From Klebsiella sp. BIGb0407 (GTDB lineage: Bacteria; Pseudomonadota; Gammaproteobacteria; Enterobacterales; Enterobacteriaceae), in assembly GCF_024807845.1 (NCBI RefSeq), contig NZ_JANUEQ010000001.1:744001-808000 (forward strand): 64,000 bases of DNA, given 5' to 3'. This document shows positions 39,231-50,225 of the stretch, one piece after another. A program made the translations under genes and the position numbers. Within the stretch, counting starts at the first letter, position 1. Each line of letters starts with the position of its first letter. The notes below the pieces were generated by a model, which was not told the DNA's origin, searched no databases, and saw only the letters and a list, made by a program, of their open reading frames with translations.

Positions 39231-40312
39231 TAGTCCTGCTCGGACAATGCGGCCAGCTGGTCTGCCTGGAATTCCTGGACTATCGGCTCTATCAGGGGAT
39301 CGATTTTCCCTTCCATCACTTCATCAAGACGGTAAAGCGTGAGGTTGATACGATGGTCAGTAACCCGTCCCTGCGGGAAGTTATAGGTCCGGTTACGGTC
39401 TGAGCGGTCACCTGAACCTAACAGATTCCGGCGTGTGGATGCCTCTTCCTGATGACGTTTTGCCATTTCAGCAGCATGAATACGCGCCCCTAATACCGAG
39501 AGTGCTTTTGCTTTGTTTTTATGCTGAGAACGTTCATCCTGGCATTCCACCACGATACCGGTCGGTAAGTGGGTAATACGAATAGCTGAATCGGTGGTGT
39601 TTACGTGCTGTCCACCCGCGCCTGAGGAGCGGAAGGTATCGATACGTAAATCGCCCGGATTGATATCCGGTAATTCTGCTTCAGGGATTTCTGGCATGAC
39701 AGCAACGGTACAAGCAGAGGTATGAATACGCCCCTGTGATTCAGTCGCCGGAACACGCTGAACACGATGACCGCCTGACTCAAACTTCAGCCGGCCATAG
39801 ACGCCATCACCGCTAATTTTAGCGATCACTTCTTTAAAGCCGCCGTGTTCACCTTCGTTGGCACTGATGACCTCGACACGCCAGCGGCGAGCTTCAGCAT
39901 AGCGGCTGTACATACGGAACAGATCGCCCGCAAACAGCGCGGCTTCATCGCCCCCGGTACCGGCTCGAACTTCGACAAACGCATTACGCTCATCATCAGG
40001 ATCTTTTGGCAGTAACAGTACTTGTAACTGTTGCTCTAATTCCTCACTGCTGGCTTTAGCCTGGTTCAATTCTTCCTGCGCCATTTCGCGCATTTCCGGA
40101 TCGCTGAGCATGCTTTCAGCCGTCTCAATGTCTTCCTGTACTTGACGCCATTGCAGGAAACAAGCAGATACGTCACTTAACTGTGCATATTCACGCGACA
40201 ACGCACGAAAACGATCCTGGTCGGCGATAGTTTTCGCGTCGCCCAGCAGGGCCTGAACTTCTTCGTGGCGTTCTTGTAAGGCTTCCAGTTTAGCAACAAT
40301 AGAAGGCTTCAT
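39230..40312 (-). CDS. prfA: peptide chain release factor 1
   Basis: Recognises UAA and UAG stop codons and triggers peptide release. The 360-residue product has the N-terminal coiled domain, the GGQ catalytic motif in [18 protein letters not shown] (about residue 235), and the RF1-type tripeptide anticodon region upstream ([15 protein letters not shown], with PAT in place of the common PVT variant). [28 protein letters not shown] is also conserved. It lies between hemA and prmC as in E. coli. Confidence 0.97.
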   Translation of the reverse strand: MKPSIVAKLEALQERHEEVQALLGDAKTIADQDRFRALSREYAQLSDVSACFLQWRQVQEDIETAESMLSDPEMREMAQEELNQAKASSEELEQQLQVLLLPKDPDDERNAFVEVRAGTGGDEAALFAGDLFRMYSRYAEARRWRVEVISANEGEHGGFKEVIAKISGDGVYGRLKFESGGHRVQRVPATESQGRIHTSACTVAVMPEIPEAELPDINPGDLRIDTFRSSGAGGQHVNTTDSAIRITHLPTGIVVECQDERSQHKNKAKALSVLGARIHAAEMAKRHQEEASTRRNLLGSGDRSDRNRTYNFPQGRVTDHRINLTLYRLDEVMEGKIDPLIEPIVQEFQADQLAALSEQD

Positions 40313-40347
40313 AGGCGGTGTTTCACCTTGTAATAAGAGTTATTGGA

Positions 40348-41604
40348 TTAATCCAGCCCGAGGCTGTTACGCAGGATTTGCAGACGCTCATGGTCACCGT
40401 CACGGGCGGCCTGCGTCAGGGATTTTGTTGGGGTATGAATCAAACGATTGGTCAGTTTCCATGCCAGTTCCTGAAGCACAGCTTCAGCATCGCCGCCTTG
40501 CTGTAAGGAGGCAAGAGCCCTGGCAGTGAGATCGTCGCGAATCTCTTCAGCCTGCTGACGATATTCACGGATGGTCTCAGACGCATTCTGCGCCCGTAAC
40601 CATGCCATAAACTCACCGGATTCCTGCGCCACAATCGTTTCAGCTTGCACGGCGGCAGCCTGGCGCTGGGCGAGGTTAGTCTGAATAATAGCCTGCAGAT
40701 CGTCCACGCTATAAAGGTAGACGTTAGGAAGTTTACCCACTTCAGGCTCTACGTCCCGAGGTACGGCAATATCCACGAGGAGCATTGGCTGATTGCGACG
40801 CGTTTTTAATGCACGTTCAACCATGCCTTTACCCATAATAGGTAACGGACTGGCTGTTGAGCTAATTACGATATCTGCATCAGCTAAACGCACATCTATT
40901 TCACTCAAGCTAATAACCTCAGCCCCGACTTCGTTTGCTAAAAACTGTGCACGATCGCGTGTACGGTTAGCAATAATCATTTTTTTGACATCATGCTCAC
41001 GCAGGTGACGAGCAACCAGTTCAATGGTTTCCCCTGCGCCGACCAGCATGACAGTAACCTCTGAGAGTGACTCAAAAATTTGTCGGGCCAGAGTACAGGC
41101 AGCAAAAGCAACGGATACCGCACTAGCACCAATATCGGTCTCGGTTCTGACGCGTTTGGCCACCGAGAACGACTTCTGGAACATGCGTTCGAGTTCACCT
41201 GAAAGGGCTTGTCCTTTCTGCGAGTCAGCGAAGGCTTTTTTTACCTGCCCGAGGATCTGCGGCTCACCGAGAACCAGTGAGTCCAGCCCACTGGCAACAC
41301 GCATTAAGTGGCTGACGGCATCATTGCCTTTATACCAGTACAGGCTTTTACGTACTTCATCTTCATTGAGGTTATGGTAATTACATAGCCATTTAACCAG
41401 TTGTTCATGAAGGTTTTCTTGCTGTTCAACGCTCAGATAAAGCTCTGTTCGGTTACACGTAGACAGCACTACCCCACCCTGCACCAAAGGCTGGGCAAGC
41501 AGACTTCCCAGCGCCTGGTCGAGCGTATCCGGCGAAAACGTGACACGCTCTCGCAGCGATACTGGTGCTGTCTTGTGGTTAATTCCTAGTGCTAACAGGC
41601 TCAT
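40348..41604 (-). CDS. hemA: glutamyl-tRNA reductase
   Basis: First committed enzyme of tetrapyrrole synthesis, reducing glutamyl-tRNA to glutamate semialdehyde with NADPH. The 418-residue product, the E. coli length, has the catalytic Cys in [14 protein letters not shown] (about residue 50), the active-site [19 protein letters not shown], and the NADPH loop [15 protein letters not shown] used ATG 41604, giving [21 protein letters not shown] as in E. coli; the open frame extends 32 codons upstream. The N terminus also directs regulated proteolysis in enterobacteria. It begins the hemA-prfA-prmC operon and is divergent from lolB. Confidence 0.97.
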   Translation of the reverse strand: MSLLALGINHKTAPVSLRERVTFSPDTLDQALGSLLAQPLVQGGVVLSTCNRTELYLSVEQQENLHEQLVKWLCNYHNLNEDEVRKSLYWYKGNDAVSHLMRVASGLDSLVLGEPQILGQVKKAFADSQKGQALSGELERMFQKSFSVAKRVRTETDIGASAVSVAFAACTLARQIFESLSEVTVMLVGAGETIELVARHLREHDVKKMIIANRTRDRAQFLANEVGAEVISLSEIDVRLADADIVISSTASPLPIMGKGMVERALKTRRNQPMLLVDIAVPRDVEPEVGKLPNVYLYSVDDLQAIIQTNLAQRQAAAVQAETIVAQESGEFMAWLRAQNASETIREYRQQAEEIRDDLTARALASLQQGGDAEAVLQELAWKLTNRLIHTPTKSLTQAARDGDHERLQILRNSLGLD

Positions 41605-41806
41605 ATCGCAATCTGAGTAAGACTTAATGTTGATAAGGATTTCTGAACGCATCATACAGGATGCGCGCGACCAATAAAAGAGAACAGCACATAGCAGCAC
41701 TCTCCGCTTATTTATGATTTAAGACAATATGATGGTAGACGCACCCTATTACTGTCGTTAGCATAAATGATATTCGCCCAAATGTATTAATGGATGAGCT
41801 GACAAT

Positions 41807-42433
41807 ATGTTAATTACAGAACTTCGTCTGAAACACCTTCTGCCCCTCGCCAGTTTAATACTGACGGCTTGTACAATTAATTCACCGACTGGCCCCGGCA
41901 AGAGCCCTGATTCACCCGAATGGCGACAACATCAGCAAGAAGTACAGAAAATTACGCAATATCAAACGCGGGGTGCTTTTGCTTATCTGACTGATGACCA
42001 AAAAATCTATGCCCGCTTTAACTGGCAGCAAACCGGCCCGGAACGCTACCGCTTACTGCTGACCAACCCATTAGGCAGCACCGAGCTTGAACTGAATGTT
42101 CAGCCAGACCTGGTGCAGCTCACTACAAGTGATGGTAAACGCCACACTACTGAGGATGCCGAACGCACTCTGGCACAACTGACCGGGATGCCGATTCCAT
42201 TGAACAGCTTACGCCAGTGGATACTCGGCCTGCCCGGCGAAGCAACAGATTATCGTCTCGATGACCAATATCGTTTAAAAGAGCTTAGCTATAAACAAGA
42301 AGGAAAAAACTGGAAGGTGGTTTATAGCGGCTACGACAGCAAAATATCACCCGCCCTACCCTCAAATATGGAACTCAGCACCGGTACAGTGCGTATTAAA
42401 TTAAAAATGGATAACTGGACGGTTGCCCCATGA
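41807..42433 (+). CDS. lolB: outer-membrane lipoprotein localisation receptor LolB
   Basis: Accepts lipoproteins from the carrier LolA and inserts them in the outer membrane. The 208-residue precursor has a lipoprotein signal peptide ending in the lipobox LTAC (Cys22), and the half-barrel fold core ([57 protein letters not shown]). E. coli LolB has 207 residues. It is divergent from hemA, and its end overlaps the ispE start by 4 bp. Confidence 0.96.
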   Translation: MLITELRLKHLLPLASLILTACTINSPTGPGKSPDSPEWRQHQQEVQKITQYQTRGAFAYLTDDQKIYARFNWQQTGPERYRLLLTNPLGSTELELNVQPDLVQLTTSDGKRHTTEDAERTLAQLTGMPIPLNSLRQWILGLPGEATDYRLDDQYRLKELSYKQEGKNWKVVYSGYDSKISPALPSNMELSTGTVRIKLKMDNWTVAP

Positions 42434-43299
42434 TAACGCGCTGGCCATCACCGGCCAAAATAAATCTGTTTCTTTATATCACCGGGCGGCGTGAGGATGG
42501 TTACCATAATTTGCAGACCTTGTTTCAGTTTCTGGACTACGGTGACACCCTGACTGTAGAACTTCGTCAGGATGGTAAAATTTGCCTGACCTCGCCATTA
42601 CCCGGCGTGGATGATGCTGATAACCTGATTATCCGCGCAGCGCAGCTGCTGATGGCTTTTACCAAGGCAAAAGGAACGCTTCCCAAGGGGGCGGGCGCAA
42701 GCCTTGGGGTTGAAAAACGGCTGCCGATGGGCGGCGGGCTGGGCGGCGGTTCATCCAACGCGGCCACCACCCTGGTGGTATTGAACAGACTCTGGAATAC
42801 GGAATGTAGCGAAGATGAGCTGGCTGAATTAGGCCGTCAGCTAGGCGCAGATGTTCCGGTATTTGTACGGGGTCATGCAGCCTTTGCCGAAGGTGTCGGT
42901 GAAGAGCTGACACCCGTGAACCCGGAAGAGAAATGGTATCTGGTTGCCCACCCTAATGTCAGTGTTTCTACCCCGGCAATTTTCGCCGATCCTGACTTAC
43001 CGCGCAAAACGCCCGCCAGGTCAATCGATACCTTACTAAATTGTGAATTTAGCAACGATTGTGAGGTTATCGTAAGAAATCGGTTTTGCGAGGTTGATGC
43101 ACTGCTTTCCTGGCTGTTAGAATACGCTCCGTCACGCCTGACTGGTACCGGCGCTTGTGTGTTTTCAGAATTTGACACCGAGCACGCTGCAAGACAGGTG
43201 CTTAAGCAGGCCCCGGCTTGGCTACATGGGTTTGTTGCGCGAGGTGTTAACCTTTCGCCACTGCACCAGGCTTTATCCGGGCAGGCTAAGCATTGGTGA
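42430..43299 (+). CDS. ispE: 4-diphosphocytidyl-2-C-methyl-D-erythritol kinase
   Basis: Phosphorylates CDP-methylerythritol in the MEP route to isoprenoids. The 289-residue GHMP-family kinase (E. coli 283) has [35 protein letters not shown], the ATP loop [17 protein letters not shown], the catalytic Asp (GADVPVFV), and a C-terminal [10 protein letters not shown] motif. The few extra residues lie at the C terminus ([12 protein letters not shown]). ATGA overlap with lolB indicates translational coupling; prs follows after a 125-bp leader. Confidence 0.96.
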   Translation: MITRWPSPAKINLFLYITGRREDGYHNLQTLFQFLDYGDTLTVELRQDGKICLTSPLPGVDDADNLIIRAAQLLMAFTKAKGTLPKGAGASLGVEKRLPMGGGLGGGSSNAATTLVVLNRLWNTECSEDELAELGRQLGADVPVFVRGHAAFAEGVGEELTPVNPEEKWYLVAHPNVSVSTPAIFADPDLPRKTPARSIDTLLNCEFSNDCEVIVRNRFCEVDALLSWLLEYAPSRLTGTGACVFSEFDTEHAARQVLKQAPAWLHGFVARGVNLSPLHQALSGQAKHW

Positions 43300-43340
43300 C
43301 AACGTCACCTTGTTTCAGACGTTGCATCGTGCTTTTTTAA

Positions 43341-44372
<1,032 letters not shown>

Positions 44373-44385
44373 TCAAACGGTGTTT

Positions 44386-44414
44386 AAGCCCGCTACTTTG
44401 TAGCGGGTTTTTTA
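44386..44414 (+). terminator. prs terminator
   Basis: CCCGCTA and TAGCGGG flank CTTTG, followed by seven T residues, 15 bp after the prs stop. Confidence 0.9.
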
Positions 44415-44517
44415 TTTCCGCCTGCCTGCAAATAAAATCCCTTGCTGTTGTATTTCTTCCAATCTGAACTTATCGTCTGGGTCATCATATTCGTTTTCAG
44501 AATAAGAGTGAGCCTGC

Positions 44518-44970
44518 GTGAAATTTATCGAGTCTAGTATCCGGGACGTAATCTATGGCGAGAATGTCAGCATCGTCAGACCTGCCAATATTTATGAATG
44601 CGAACTCGGTGATAACGTTTTTATCGGCCCTTTCGTTGAGATTCAGAAAGGATGCGTGATAGGCAGCGGCAGCCGGATCCAGTCACACACCTTTATCTGC
44701 GAAAATGTCACTCTCGGCCAGAATTGTTTTATTGGCCATAACGTAACTTTCGCAAACGATCTGTTTCATTCAGGCGCACCGGACCCTTCCCCCCAGAACT
44801 GGCTGGCTATTTCTCTTGGGGATTCTGTGACAGTCGGAAGCGGTGCAACGATTCTGACACCCTTTATATGCAGTGGAACGGTAATAGGTGCAGGATCTGT
44901 GGTGGTAAAACCCATTAAGATAAAGGGTATTTATGCAGGTAACCCGGCAAAACTCATCCGTACATTATGA
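44518..44970 (+). CDS. hexapeptide-repeat acyl/acetyltransferase
   Basis: A 150-residue left-handed beta-helix protein of the acyltransferase superfamily. Hexapeptide repeats run through most of its length (VFIGPFVEIQKGCVIGSGSRIQSH; VTVGSGATILTPFICSGTVIGAGSVV), ending with the IYAGNPAKLIRTL motif. The layout resembles sugar-nucleotide N-acetyltransferases of the WbpD/FdtC type, which act in surface-polysaccharide synthesis, with a probable active-site His in IGHNVTFAND. No polysaccharide cluster is adjacent, so the substrate is unknown. It occupies the place of E. coli dauA (ychM) between prs and ychH. Start is GTG with GAG upstream. Confidence 0.85.
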   Translation: MKFIESSIRDVIYGENVSIVRPANIYECELGDNVFIGPFVEIQKGCVIGSGSRIQSHTFICENVTLGQNCFIGHNVTFANDLFHSGAPDPSPQNWLAISLGDSVTVGSGATILTPFICSGTVIGAGSVVVKPIKIKGIYAGNPAKLIRTL

Positions 44971-44978
44971 AAAAACGT

Positions 44979-45017
44979 AAAAATCCGTAGCCCCGACCAG
45001 CGAGATTACGGATTTTT
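44979..45017 (+). terminator. acetyltransferase terminator
   Basis: AAAATCCGTA pairs with TACGGATTTTT around CCCCGACCAGCGAGAT, 9 bp after the stop. Confidence 0.8.
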
Positions 45018-45077
45018 GTAACAGCCACGTGTTTTGCTGATCAATGCGCTCAGTATTGCTACTGACGGGAAGCTCAA

Positions 45078-45344
45078 TCAGTGACCGTTTCGACGACAGC
45101 GTTTATCGAAGTGACGAACCCAGAAATAGCGATCGTTGATTTGTTCACGACCACCAATACGTGCCCCTGCGAGCCACACAACTGCGCCAACAAAGATGGC
45201 TAATACTGCACCAGAAGCCACCTCTGGGGGTAAACTAAACTGCGGTACATGGTTCATAACGGCTCCGACAAACCCAAGAACCATTACCACCAGGCCCAAT
45301 CCCATAAAGATATTGCCACACATTGATGCACTTTGACGTTTCAT
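45078..45344 (-). CDS. ychH: YchH stress-induced inner-membrane protein
   Basis: An 88-residue DUF2583-type membrane protein with two hydrophobic segments (about residues 10-30 and 43-62). It starts MKRQSASMCGNIFMGLGLVVMVLG and ends FWVRHFDKRCRR, matching E. coli YchH (92 residues), which is induced by stress and linked to biofilm. GGAGGTGGG lies directly upstream of the ATG. It is divergent from pth, as in E. coli, where CRP activates ychH; no clear CRP box was identified here. Confidence 0.93.
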   Translation of the reverse strand: MKRQSASMCGNIFMGLGLVVMVLGFVGAVMNHVPQFSLPPEVASGAVLAIFVGAVVWLAGARIGGREQINDRYFWVRHFDKRCRRNGH

Positions 45345-45571
45345 AACCCACCTCCGTTAAATACCGGGCTGACGGACTAAACAATAATGTCTTTAATAAT
45401 CTTTACAGTAGTATAGCCGAGGTCAGACCTCAGGCTTGCGGGACAGATCACAGTTACGGGCTAAACTAAATTTATCTTTCTGTGCTCTAAGAGAACCATT
45501 ATTGCACTTTGTCAACCGGACGCCAGCACAGTAAACTATCCGGCTCTGAACCGTTTTGTCAGGAAGTTAAT

Positions 45572-46156
45572 GTGAGCATTAAATTAATTGTTGGTCTGGC
45601 TAACCCGGGCGCGGAATATGCGGCCACCCGGCATAATGCTGGGGCATGGTATGTCGATTTACTGGCAGACAGACATAACCAGCCGTTAAAAGAAGAAGCT
45701 AAATTTTATGGTTACACGGCGCGCCTTAATATTGATGGTGAAGATGTCCGCCTGTTAGTCCCTACCACCTTTATGAATCTGAGCGGTAAAGCCGTCAGTG
45801 CCATGGCGAATTTTTATCGTATTCAGCCAGAAGAGATCCTCGTTGCCCACGATGAGCTGGATTTACCCCCGGGTGTGGCAAAATTTAAACTGGGTGGCGG
45901 ACACGGCGGTCACAACGGGTTGAAAGATATCATCAGCAAACTGGGTAATAACCCCGGCTTTCACCGCTTACGCATCGGTATTGGCCATCCGGGTGATAAA
46001 AACAAAGTCGTCGGCTTTGTGCTCGGCAAACCGCCACTCAGTGAGCAAAAGCTGATTGATGATGCGATTGATGAAGCAACGCGCTGTACCGATGTCTGGC
46101 TAAAAGAAGGCTTAATCAAAGCTACTAACCGTTTACACACCTTTAAAGCCCAGTAA
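45572..46156 (+). CDS. pth: peptidyl-tRNA hydrolase
   Basis: Recycles peptidyl-tRNAs dropped from ribosomes. The 194-residue product has the E. coli length and the active-site residues: the catalytic His in [12 protein letters not shown] (H21 region), the Asn in [10 protein letters not shown], and the Asp in [33 protein letters not shown] 45572 reproduces the E. coli start ([12 protein letters not shown]); the frame is open 21 codons upstream. ychF follows 140 bp downstream on the same strand. Confidence 0.97.
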   Translation: MSIKLIVGLANPGAEYAATRHNAGAWYVDLLADRHNQPLKEEAKFYGYTARLNIDGEDVRLLVPTTFMNLSGKAVSAMANFYRIQPEEILVAHDELDLPPGVAKFKLGGGHGGHNGLKDIISKLGNNPGFHRLRIGIGHPGDKNKVVGFVLGKPPLSEQKLIDDAIDEATRCTDVWLKEGLIKATNRLHTFKAQ

Positions 46157-46296
46157 ATGCGCTGTTTAGTGACAGAGAAAAGCATTTCTGCGCCCGATTA
46201 TCCGGCTTTAAGTGTATAATAGATAAAGTTGACTACATTTCTTCAATGAAAACAAACTAATTCATTGATTATAAATATATAAAGGTGATTTAAACC

Positions 46297-47388
46297 ATGG
46301 GATTCAAATGCGGTATTGTTGGTTTACCAAACGTCGGTAAATCCACCCTGTTCAACGCGCTCACTCAAGCTGGCATCGAAGCAGCCAACTTCCCTTTCTG
46401 TACTATTGAGCCGAACACCGGTGTAGTACCTATGCCGGACCCGCGTCTGGACAAACTGGCTGAAATCGTGAAACCACAGCGTATTCTGCCAACCACCATG
46501 GAATTCGTCGATATCGCCGGTCTGGTAAAAGGTGCTTCTAAAGGTGAAGGCCTGGGTAACCAGTTCCTGACCAATATCCGTGAAACTGAAGCTATCGGCC
46601 ATGTGGTTCGCTGCTTTGAAGATGACAATGTCATTCACGTTGCCGGTAAAGTTGACCCAGCTGAAGATATCGACATCATTAATACCGAACTGGCACTGGC
46701 CGATCTCGATACCTGCGAACGCGCCCTGCACCGGGTTCAGAAAAAAGCCAAAGGTGGCGATAAGGACGCAAAAGCCGAGCAAGCTGCGCTGGAAAAATGT
46801 CTGCCACATCTGAGCAATGCCGGTATGCTGCGATCCCTGAATTTGACTGAAGAAGATAAAGCCGCCATTCGCTATCTGAGTTTCCTGACTCTGAAACCAA
46901 CGATGTACATCGCCAACGTCAACGAAGATGGCTATGAGAACAATCCATTCCTCGATAAAGTGCGTGAAATTGCCGCCGCTGAAGGGTCTGTAGTGGTTGC
47001 TGTATGCGCGGCTGTTGAGTCTGATATTGCCGAACTCGACGATGCCGATCGCGCAGAGTTCATGGCTGAAATGGGTATCGAAGAACCTGGCCTGAACCGT
47101 GTGATCCGTGCCGGTTACGCCCTGCTCAATCTGCAAACTTACTTCACTGCTGGCGTTAAAGAAGTCCGCGCCTGGACCATCCCTGTCGGCGCTACCGCAC
47201 CACAAGCCGCAGGTAAAATTCATACCGACTTTGAAAAAGGCTTTATCCGCGCCCAGACCATCGCCTATGAAGACTTTATCACCTACAAAGGCGAACAAGG
47301 TGCTAAAGAAGCCGGTAAAATGCGTGCAGAAGGCAAAGAGTACATCGTTAAAGATGGCGATGTGATGAACTTCTTGTTTAACGTCTAA
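46297..47388 (+). CDS. ychF: ribosome-associated ATPase YchF (Obg-like)
   Basis: An OLA1/YchF-family P-loop protein of 363 residues (E. coli identical in length) that prefers ATP to GTP, binds ribosomes and dampens the oxidative stress response. It has G1 [17 protein letters not shown]3 [21 protein letters not shown], the altered G4 NVNED responsible for ATP use, and the C-terminal TGS domain ([38 protein letters not shown]). Its last codons and the DNA after them recur at 56998-57138, so its 3' end acts as the junction for the island to the right, leaving the gene intact. Confidence 0.97.
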   Translation: MGFKCGIVGLPNVGKSTLFNALTQAGIEAANFPFCTIEPNTGVVPMPDPRLDKLAEIVKPQRILPTTMEFVDIAGLVKGASKGEGLGNQFLTNIRETEAIGHVVRCFEDDNVIHVAGKVDPAEDIDIINTELALADLDTCERALHRVQKKAKGGDKDAKAEQAALEKCLPHLSNAGMLRSLNLTEEDKAAIRYLSFLTLKPTMYIANVNEDGYENNPFLDKVREIAAAEGSVVVAVCAAVESDIAELDDADRAEFMAEMGIEEPGLNRVIRAGYALLNLQTYFTAGVKEVRAWTIPVGATAPQAAGKIHTDFEKGFIRAQTIAYEDFITYKGEQGAKEAGKMRAEGKEYIVKDGDVMNFLFNV

Positions 47389-47530
47389 AAATCAATAATT
47401 TGATAATAATCAGTGCGTTAATTTAGAAAGAATGCCGTTTTTTTATTTCCGCGTACAAACCCGCGTACAAACTGGGCGGCGCTAGAAAGGGAAAACGGTA
47501 GCGATTAAGAGAAAGCTGGCTCTGTTATGG
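47373..47530. repeat. left copy of the ychF-end direct repeat (att-like)
   Basis: From the last ychF codons (CTTGTTTAACGTCTAAAAATC) through CTGGGCGGC, GGAAAACGGTAG and AAGCTGGCTCT, this stretch aligns with 56998-57138 in order. Differences are scattered substitutions plus a 12-base insertion here that doubles CGCGTACAAAC. The position at the island edge suggests attL. Confidence 0.65.
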
Positions 47531-47887
47531 GGTCGGCTTTTTTATTGGCCTTTCTGTCTCAATTTTTGTGTGTAAACCTCATCAGTGCGTCTTACTCTGC
47601 ACTTCAACAAAAACCAAGATTTACCCCACTACAAGCCCTGCCCTTTTACCCGCTGCCACACTCTATCTCCTGTCCACTCCCCCATTAAATAGCTTCAGAC
47701 TGAAATAGGTATCTATTCCTGATGCCAAGGGAAAACTCATTGCCCAGCACCTGAACTCGATACAAAACGCCATCAACTGTATTTCAGTGAAACAGCATAA
47801 ATAATTTCATATCGCTTGGTTCGCAAATCACAAACTGCCGATGATTAACGCGATGAATACTCATCGAACCTTAAAGAGGGTAATGAA

Positions 47888-48709
47888 ATGAATTTTGATA
47901 AAAAAATTGAGATCGCCAAACATCATCAAGCACTTCAGGCTAAAAAGAATGCACACTATATTACTGCTGTAAAATTATTAATCGTACTGATTCAAAGATA
48001 TCCTGAGCTCGATTCAGCTACTATCAAAAAAATTATCGTTAATTTGTTTTTTGAGAGTAATGTGAAAATTTACAAAAGACACTCCTTAAATGGCGATTGG
48101 ACACATCTCTCTCACTTAACTTGTTTAGAGTTAGGTGCTAAAGAATTCGTACCGGGGCTATTACTCATAGACAAACAGTACTTTGAAGAAATCTTTACTG
48201 AGGCAGCGGATCGGCTAACCGAACCTGATTATTTCTGCAATATCGCGTTTAATCTTGCTGAGGCAGAGAAAACAGTAGGATTTGAACTGACCTCTGAATC
48301 GCCGGTATCTGGAAGTCAGGAGTTGATCATAAAAGATAAAAGAATTGCTGAACTTGAAGTTCAGAATGAAAAATTAATGTTGCAAACCAAAACACTACCT
48401 GAAAGTTCAGCTAATTATACAAAAATCAGAGAAGAAATAATCTCCGTTGGATTCACTTTATTACTTAATCAGCGCATTAAAATAAAGCACTCTGATATCA
48501 GTAAATTAACTGCTCCAGATATAACAAATGCAATCTTCGAGAACGCTAATTCTTACTGGCCCGTGAATGGCGTCCCTAGAGAGTACGACACTGCACTAAA
48601 CATAATAAGAGATGTATTCAGCATTGGGGATCTTAAAAAACCTGTAAATCTCGAGATAAAACGGACAACCCCGAGAAACAAAAGAAAAACAAGAAAAAAA
48701 ACACTTTAA
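47888..48709 (+). CDS. unrecognised element-borne protein with basic tail
   Basis: I do not recognise this 273-residue product. The N-terminal half is helical with HYITAVKLLIVLIQRYPELDSATIKKIIVNLFF and a possible substrate or partner segment (HSLNGDWTHLSHLTCLELGAKEF). A short coiled coil follows (IIKDKRIAELEVQNEKLMLQ), and the last 25 residues are strongly basic (KRTTPRNKRKTRKKTL), suggesting nucleic-acid contact. The start has GAGGG 7 bases upstream. It is the first gene after the left repeat, AT-rich, and ends in a palindrome; a role in replication or regulation of the element is possible but not shown. Confidence 0.65.
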   Translation: MNFDKKIEIAKHHQALQAKKNAHYITAVKLLIVLIQRYPELDSATIKKIIVNLFFESNVKIYKRHSLNGDWTHLSHLTCLELGAKEFVPGLLLIDKQYFEEIFTEAADRLTEPDYFCNIAFNLAEAEKTVGFELTSESPVSGSQELIIKDKRIAELEVQNEKLMLQTKTLPESSANYTKIREEIISVGFTLLLNQRIKIKHSDISKLTAPDITNAIFENANSYWPVNGVPREYDTALNIIRDVFSIGDLKKPVNLEIKRTTPRNKRKTRKKTL

Positions 48710-48723
48710 TTTCATAACAATAA

Positions 48724-48745
48724 AGAAGGTCACTAGTGACCTTCT
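48724..48745 (+). terminator. palindrome after the first element gene
   Basis: A perfect 22-bp palindrome (AGAAGGTCACT / AGTGACCTTCT), 15 bp beyond the stop, with no T-run. It may be a terminator or a protein-binding site. Confidence 0.5.
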
Positions 48746-48820
48746 GAAGGTACACACGACATCTGAGTCCTCCTTGATTACTCTTTCTCCACCTTGTTAC
48801 CTCTGATTTCAGGAGCCTTT

Positions 48821-49039
48821 ATGGAGTATAAAAGTAGCTTTTCCGACAACGTGCCCTTTTTCCATGAACCACAACGTATTATTCGTATTAATGCCATGCT
48901 CATACTACTGGCTGTGAGTCGGACAACTCTTTGGCGATGGGTTAAACAAGGTTATTTTCCCGAACCTCACAAAATGCAAGGAAAAACACTAGGCTGGACC
49001 GTCAAGCAGTACCATGACTGGCTGAGCAAGCAGCTATGA
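48821..49039 (+). CDS. AlpA-type DNA-binding regulator
   Basis: A 72-residue MerR-like winged-helix protein of the AlpA family, which in CP4-57 activates excision by controlling the integrase. Its core LLAVSRTTLWRWVKQGYFPEPHKMQGKTLGWTVKQYHDWLSKQL is the AlpA signature (helix, turn, wing, then W at the end). ATG 48821 has AGGAG 6 bases upstream; an earlier TTG is open. It lies between the unknown basic protein and the HUH-like gene and is followed by a terminator, so it is probably a single transcription unit that regulates the element. Confidence 0.85.
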   Translation: MEYKSSFSDNVPFFHEPQRIIRINAMLILLAVSRTTLWRWVKQGYFPEPHKMQGKTLGWTVKQYHDWLSKQL

Positions 49040-49058
49040 GGTTTATCGCTTTCATTAC

Positions 49059-49083
49059 AGCCGGTTTTTAACCGGCTTTTTTA
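49059..49083 (+). terminator. alpA terminator
   Basis: AGCCGGT and ACCGGCT around TTTTA, followed by TTTTTTATT, 20 bp after the stop. Confidence 0.85.
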
Positions 49084-49151
49084 TTGATAAAAAAGAATGC
49101 AACAAGTTTAAACAAGAGTACTTCAATCAAACGGTACTGAGACGAAGAAAA

Positions 49152-50225
49152 ATGACAGCTAACACCGTGAATAATCCTGAAAAATTAAACATACATCAGC
49201 CGTCAGACGCATCGGTAATTAATAATATATACCCTTTTCGCTGTTCTGAGGGGTATATCAAGGCCAGAGGGAAATACCCTTACAACGGTGTTCTCTGGAA
49301 TGTGCTTCATCCTGAGAGTGAATACCTTCCGAATATCATGAAAGCCATTTTTGACTGTGTAAATCAGGCTTACCAGCTCAGTTCCAGAATACTTGCCATA
49401 CGCTATGATTTACACCTCCACAAATATTCTGATGATAATCAGGTTATATCGGATTTTTGTAAGCAGCTCAGAAAACTTGTCAGATCCCATTACCCTAAAT
49501 CCTTTTTCAGCATATTCTGGGTTCGGGAACAAGACAAATCAGCATCACAACATTACCACTGTGTTGTTATAATGGATGGAAACCATATTAGAACCCCATA
49601 CTATCTAAGCCAGTTGGTGTCAGAAGCTTGGCAAGTTGTCAGTCAAGGTAAAGTTTGGTTTCCTGCTGACTCATACTATCTGGTTGATAGAAAAAAGATG
49701 AATACACTGAGTAGGTTATTACTGAGACTCAGCTATTTTGCCAAACGAAAAAGTAAAACTCAGATAAAAAGTTATATCCCATTATTTGGGCAGAAGTATT
49801 ATCGCTGTTTAAAAAAACGGCACTCAAAGAGCCAGCGCTTAAAAAAATGCCAGCCTCCGGCAGGAATTCACTCGCCTTTGCCGGGAGCACTAGATGTTTT
49901 ATTTGAAGATGAATCTAAAAGCCCTGTGATATCACAAGATAAAATGCAAATGGTTGTGGGCAGTCAAAACAAAATATCGTATATCCGCCGTCTGCTTGCT
50001 CTTTACAAGTTTAAAGAATTACCTCGAAAGCCCGCTCTCTCTGCTCATTGGCTAAGACATTTTGACAGCTACTACAGTAAATATTGGCCCTGTGGTATCA
50101 GCGTTGCACAATATGCCCACTGGCATTATCTCAACCCTGCTACAGCAAGACGCTATCTTTGTAATTATCCGGCAGCCCTAGTCTCTCCTGCTGTATTAAG
50201 ACACTTTCTACAGAGGGTCTCATGA
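49152..50225 (+). CDS. YagK/YfjJ (inovirus Gp2-like) protein with HUH-like motif
   Basis: A 357-residue protein. Residues about 45-225 resemble the YagK/YfjJ C-terminal domain (inovirus Gp2 type): SSRILAIRYDLHLHKYS, the HYHCVVIMDG segment (His134-Tyr-His136) that looks like the HUH metal site of rolling-circle initiators, and RLSYFAKRKSK with a candidate nucleophile Tyr195. The spacing fits an HUH endonuclease of the single-Tyr kind, but that activity is inferred. Residues about 270-357 form a second domain also found in the next protein. AACGA and other purines precede ATG 49152. It ends in a 4-bp overlap (ATGA) with the next gene. Confidence 0.8.
   Translation: MTANTVNNPEKLNIHQPSDASVINNIYPFRCSEGYIKARGKYPYNGVLWNVLHPESEYLPNIMKAIFDCVNQAYQLSSRILAIRYDLHLHKYSDDNQVISDFCKQLRKLVRSHYPKSFFSIFWVREQDKSASQHYHCVVIMDGNHIRTPYYLSQLVSEAWQVVSQGKVWFPADSYYLVDRKKMNTLSRLLLRLSYFAKRKSKTQIKSYIPLFGQKYYRCLKKRHSKSQRLKKCQPPAGIHSPLPGALDVLFEDESKSPVISQDKMQMVVGSQNKISYIRRLLALYKFKELPRKPALSAHWLRHFDSYYSKYWPCGISVAQYAHWHYLNPATARRYLCNYPAALVSPAVLRHFLQRVS

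Noticed and set aside
46324-47298. 324-codon frame antisense to ychF
   Set aside because: It mirrors the ychF codon pattern on the opposite strand; ychF is a well-conserved real gene.
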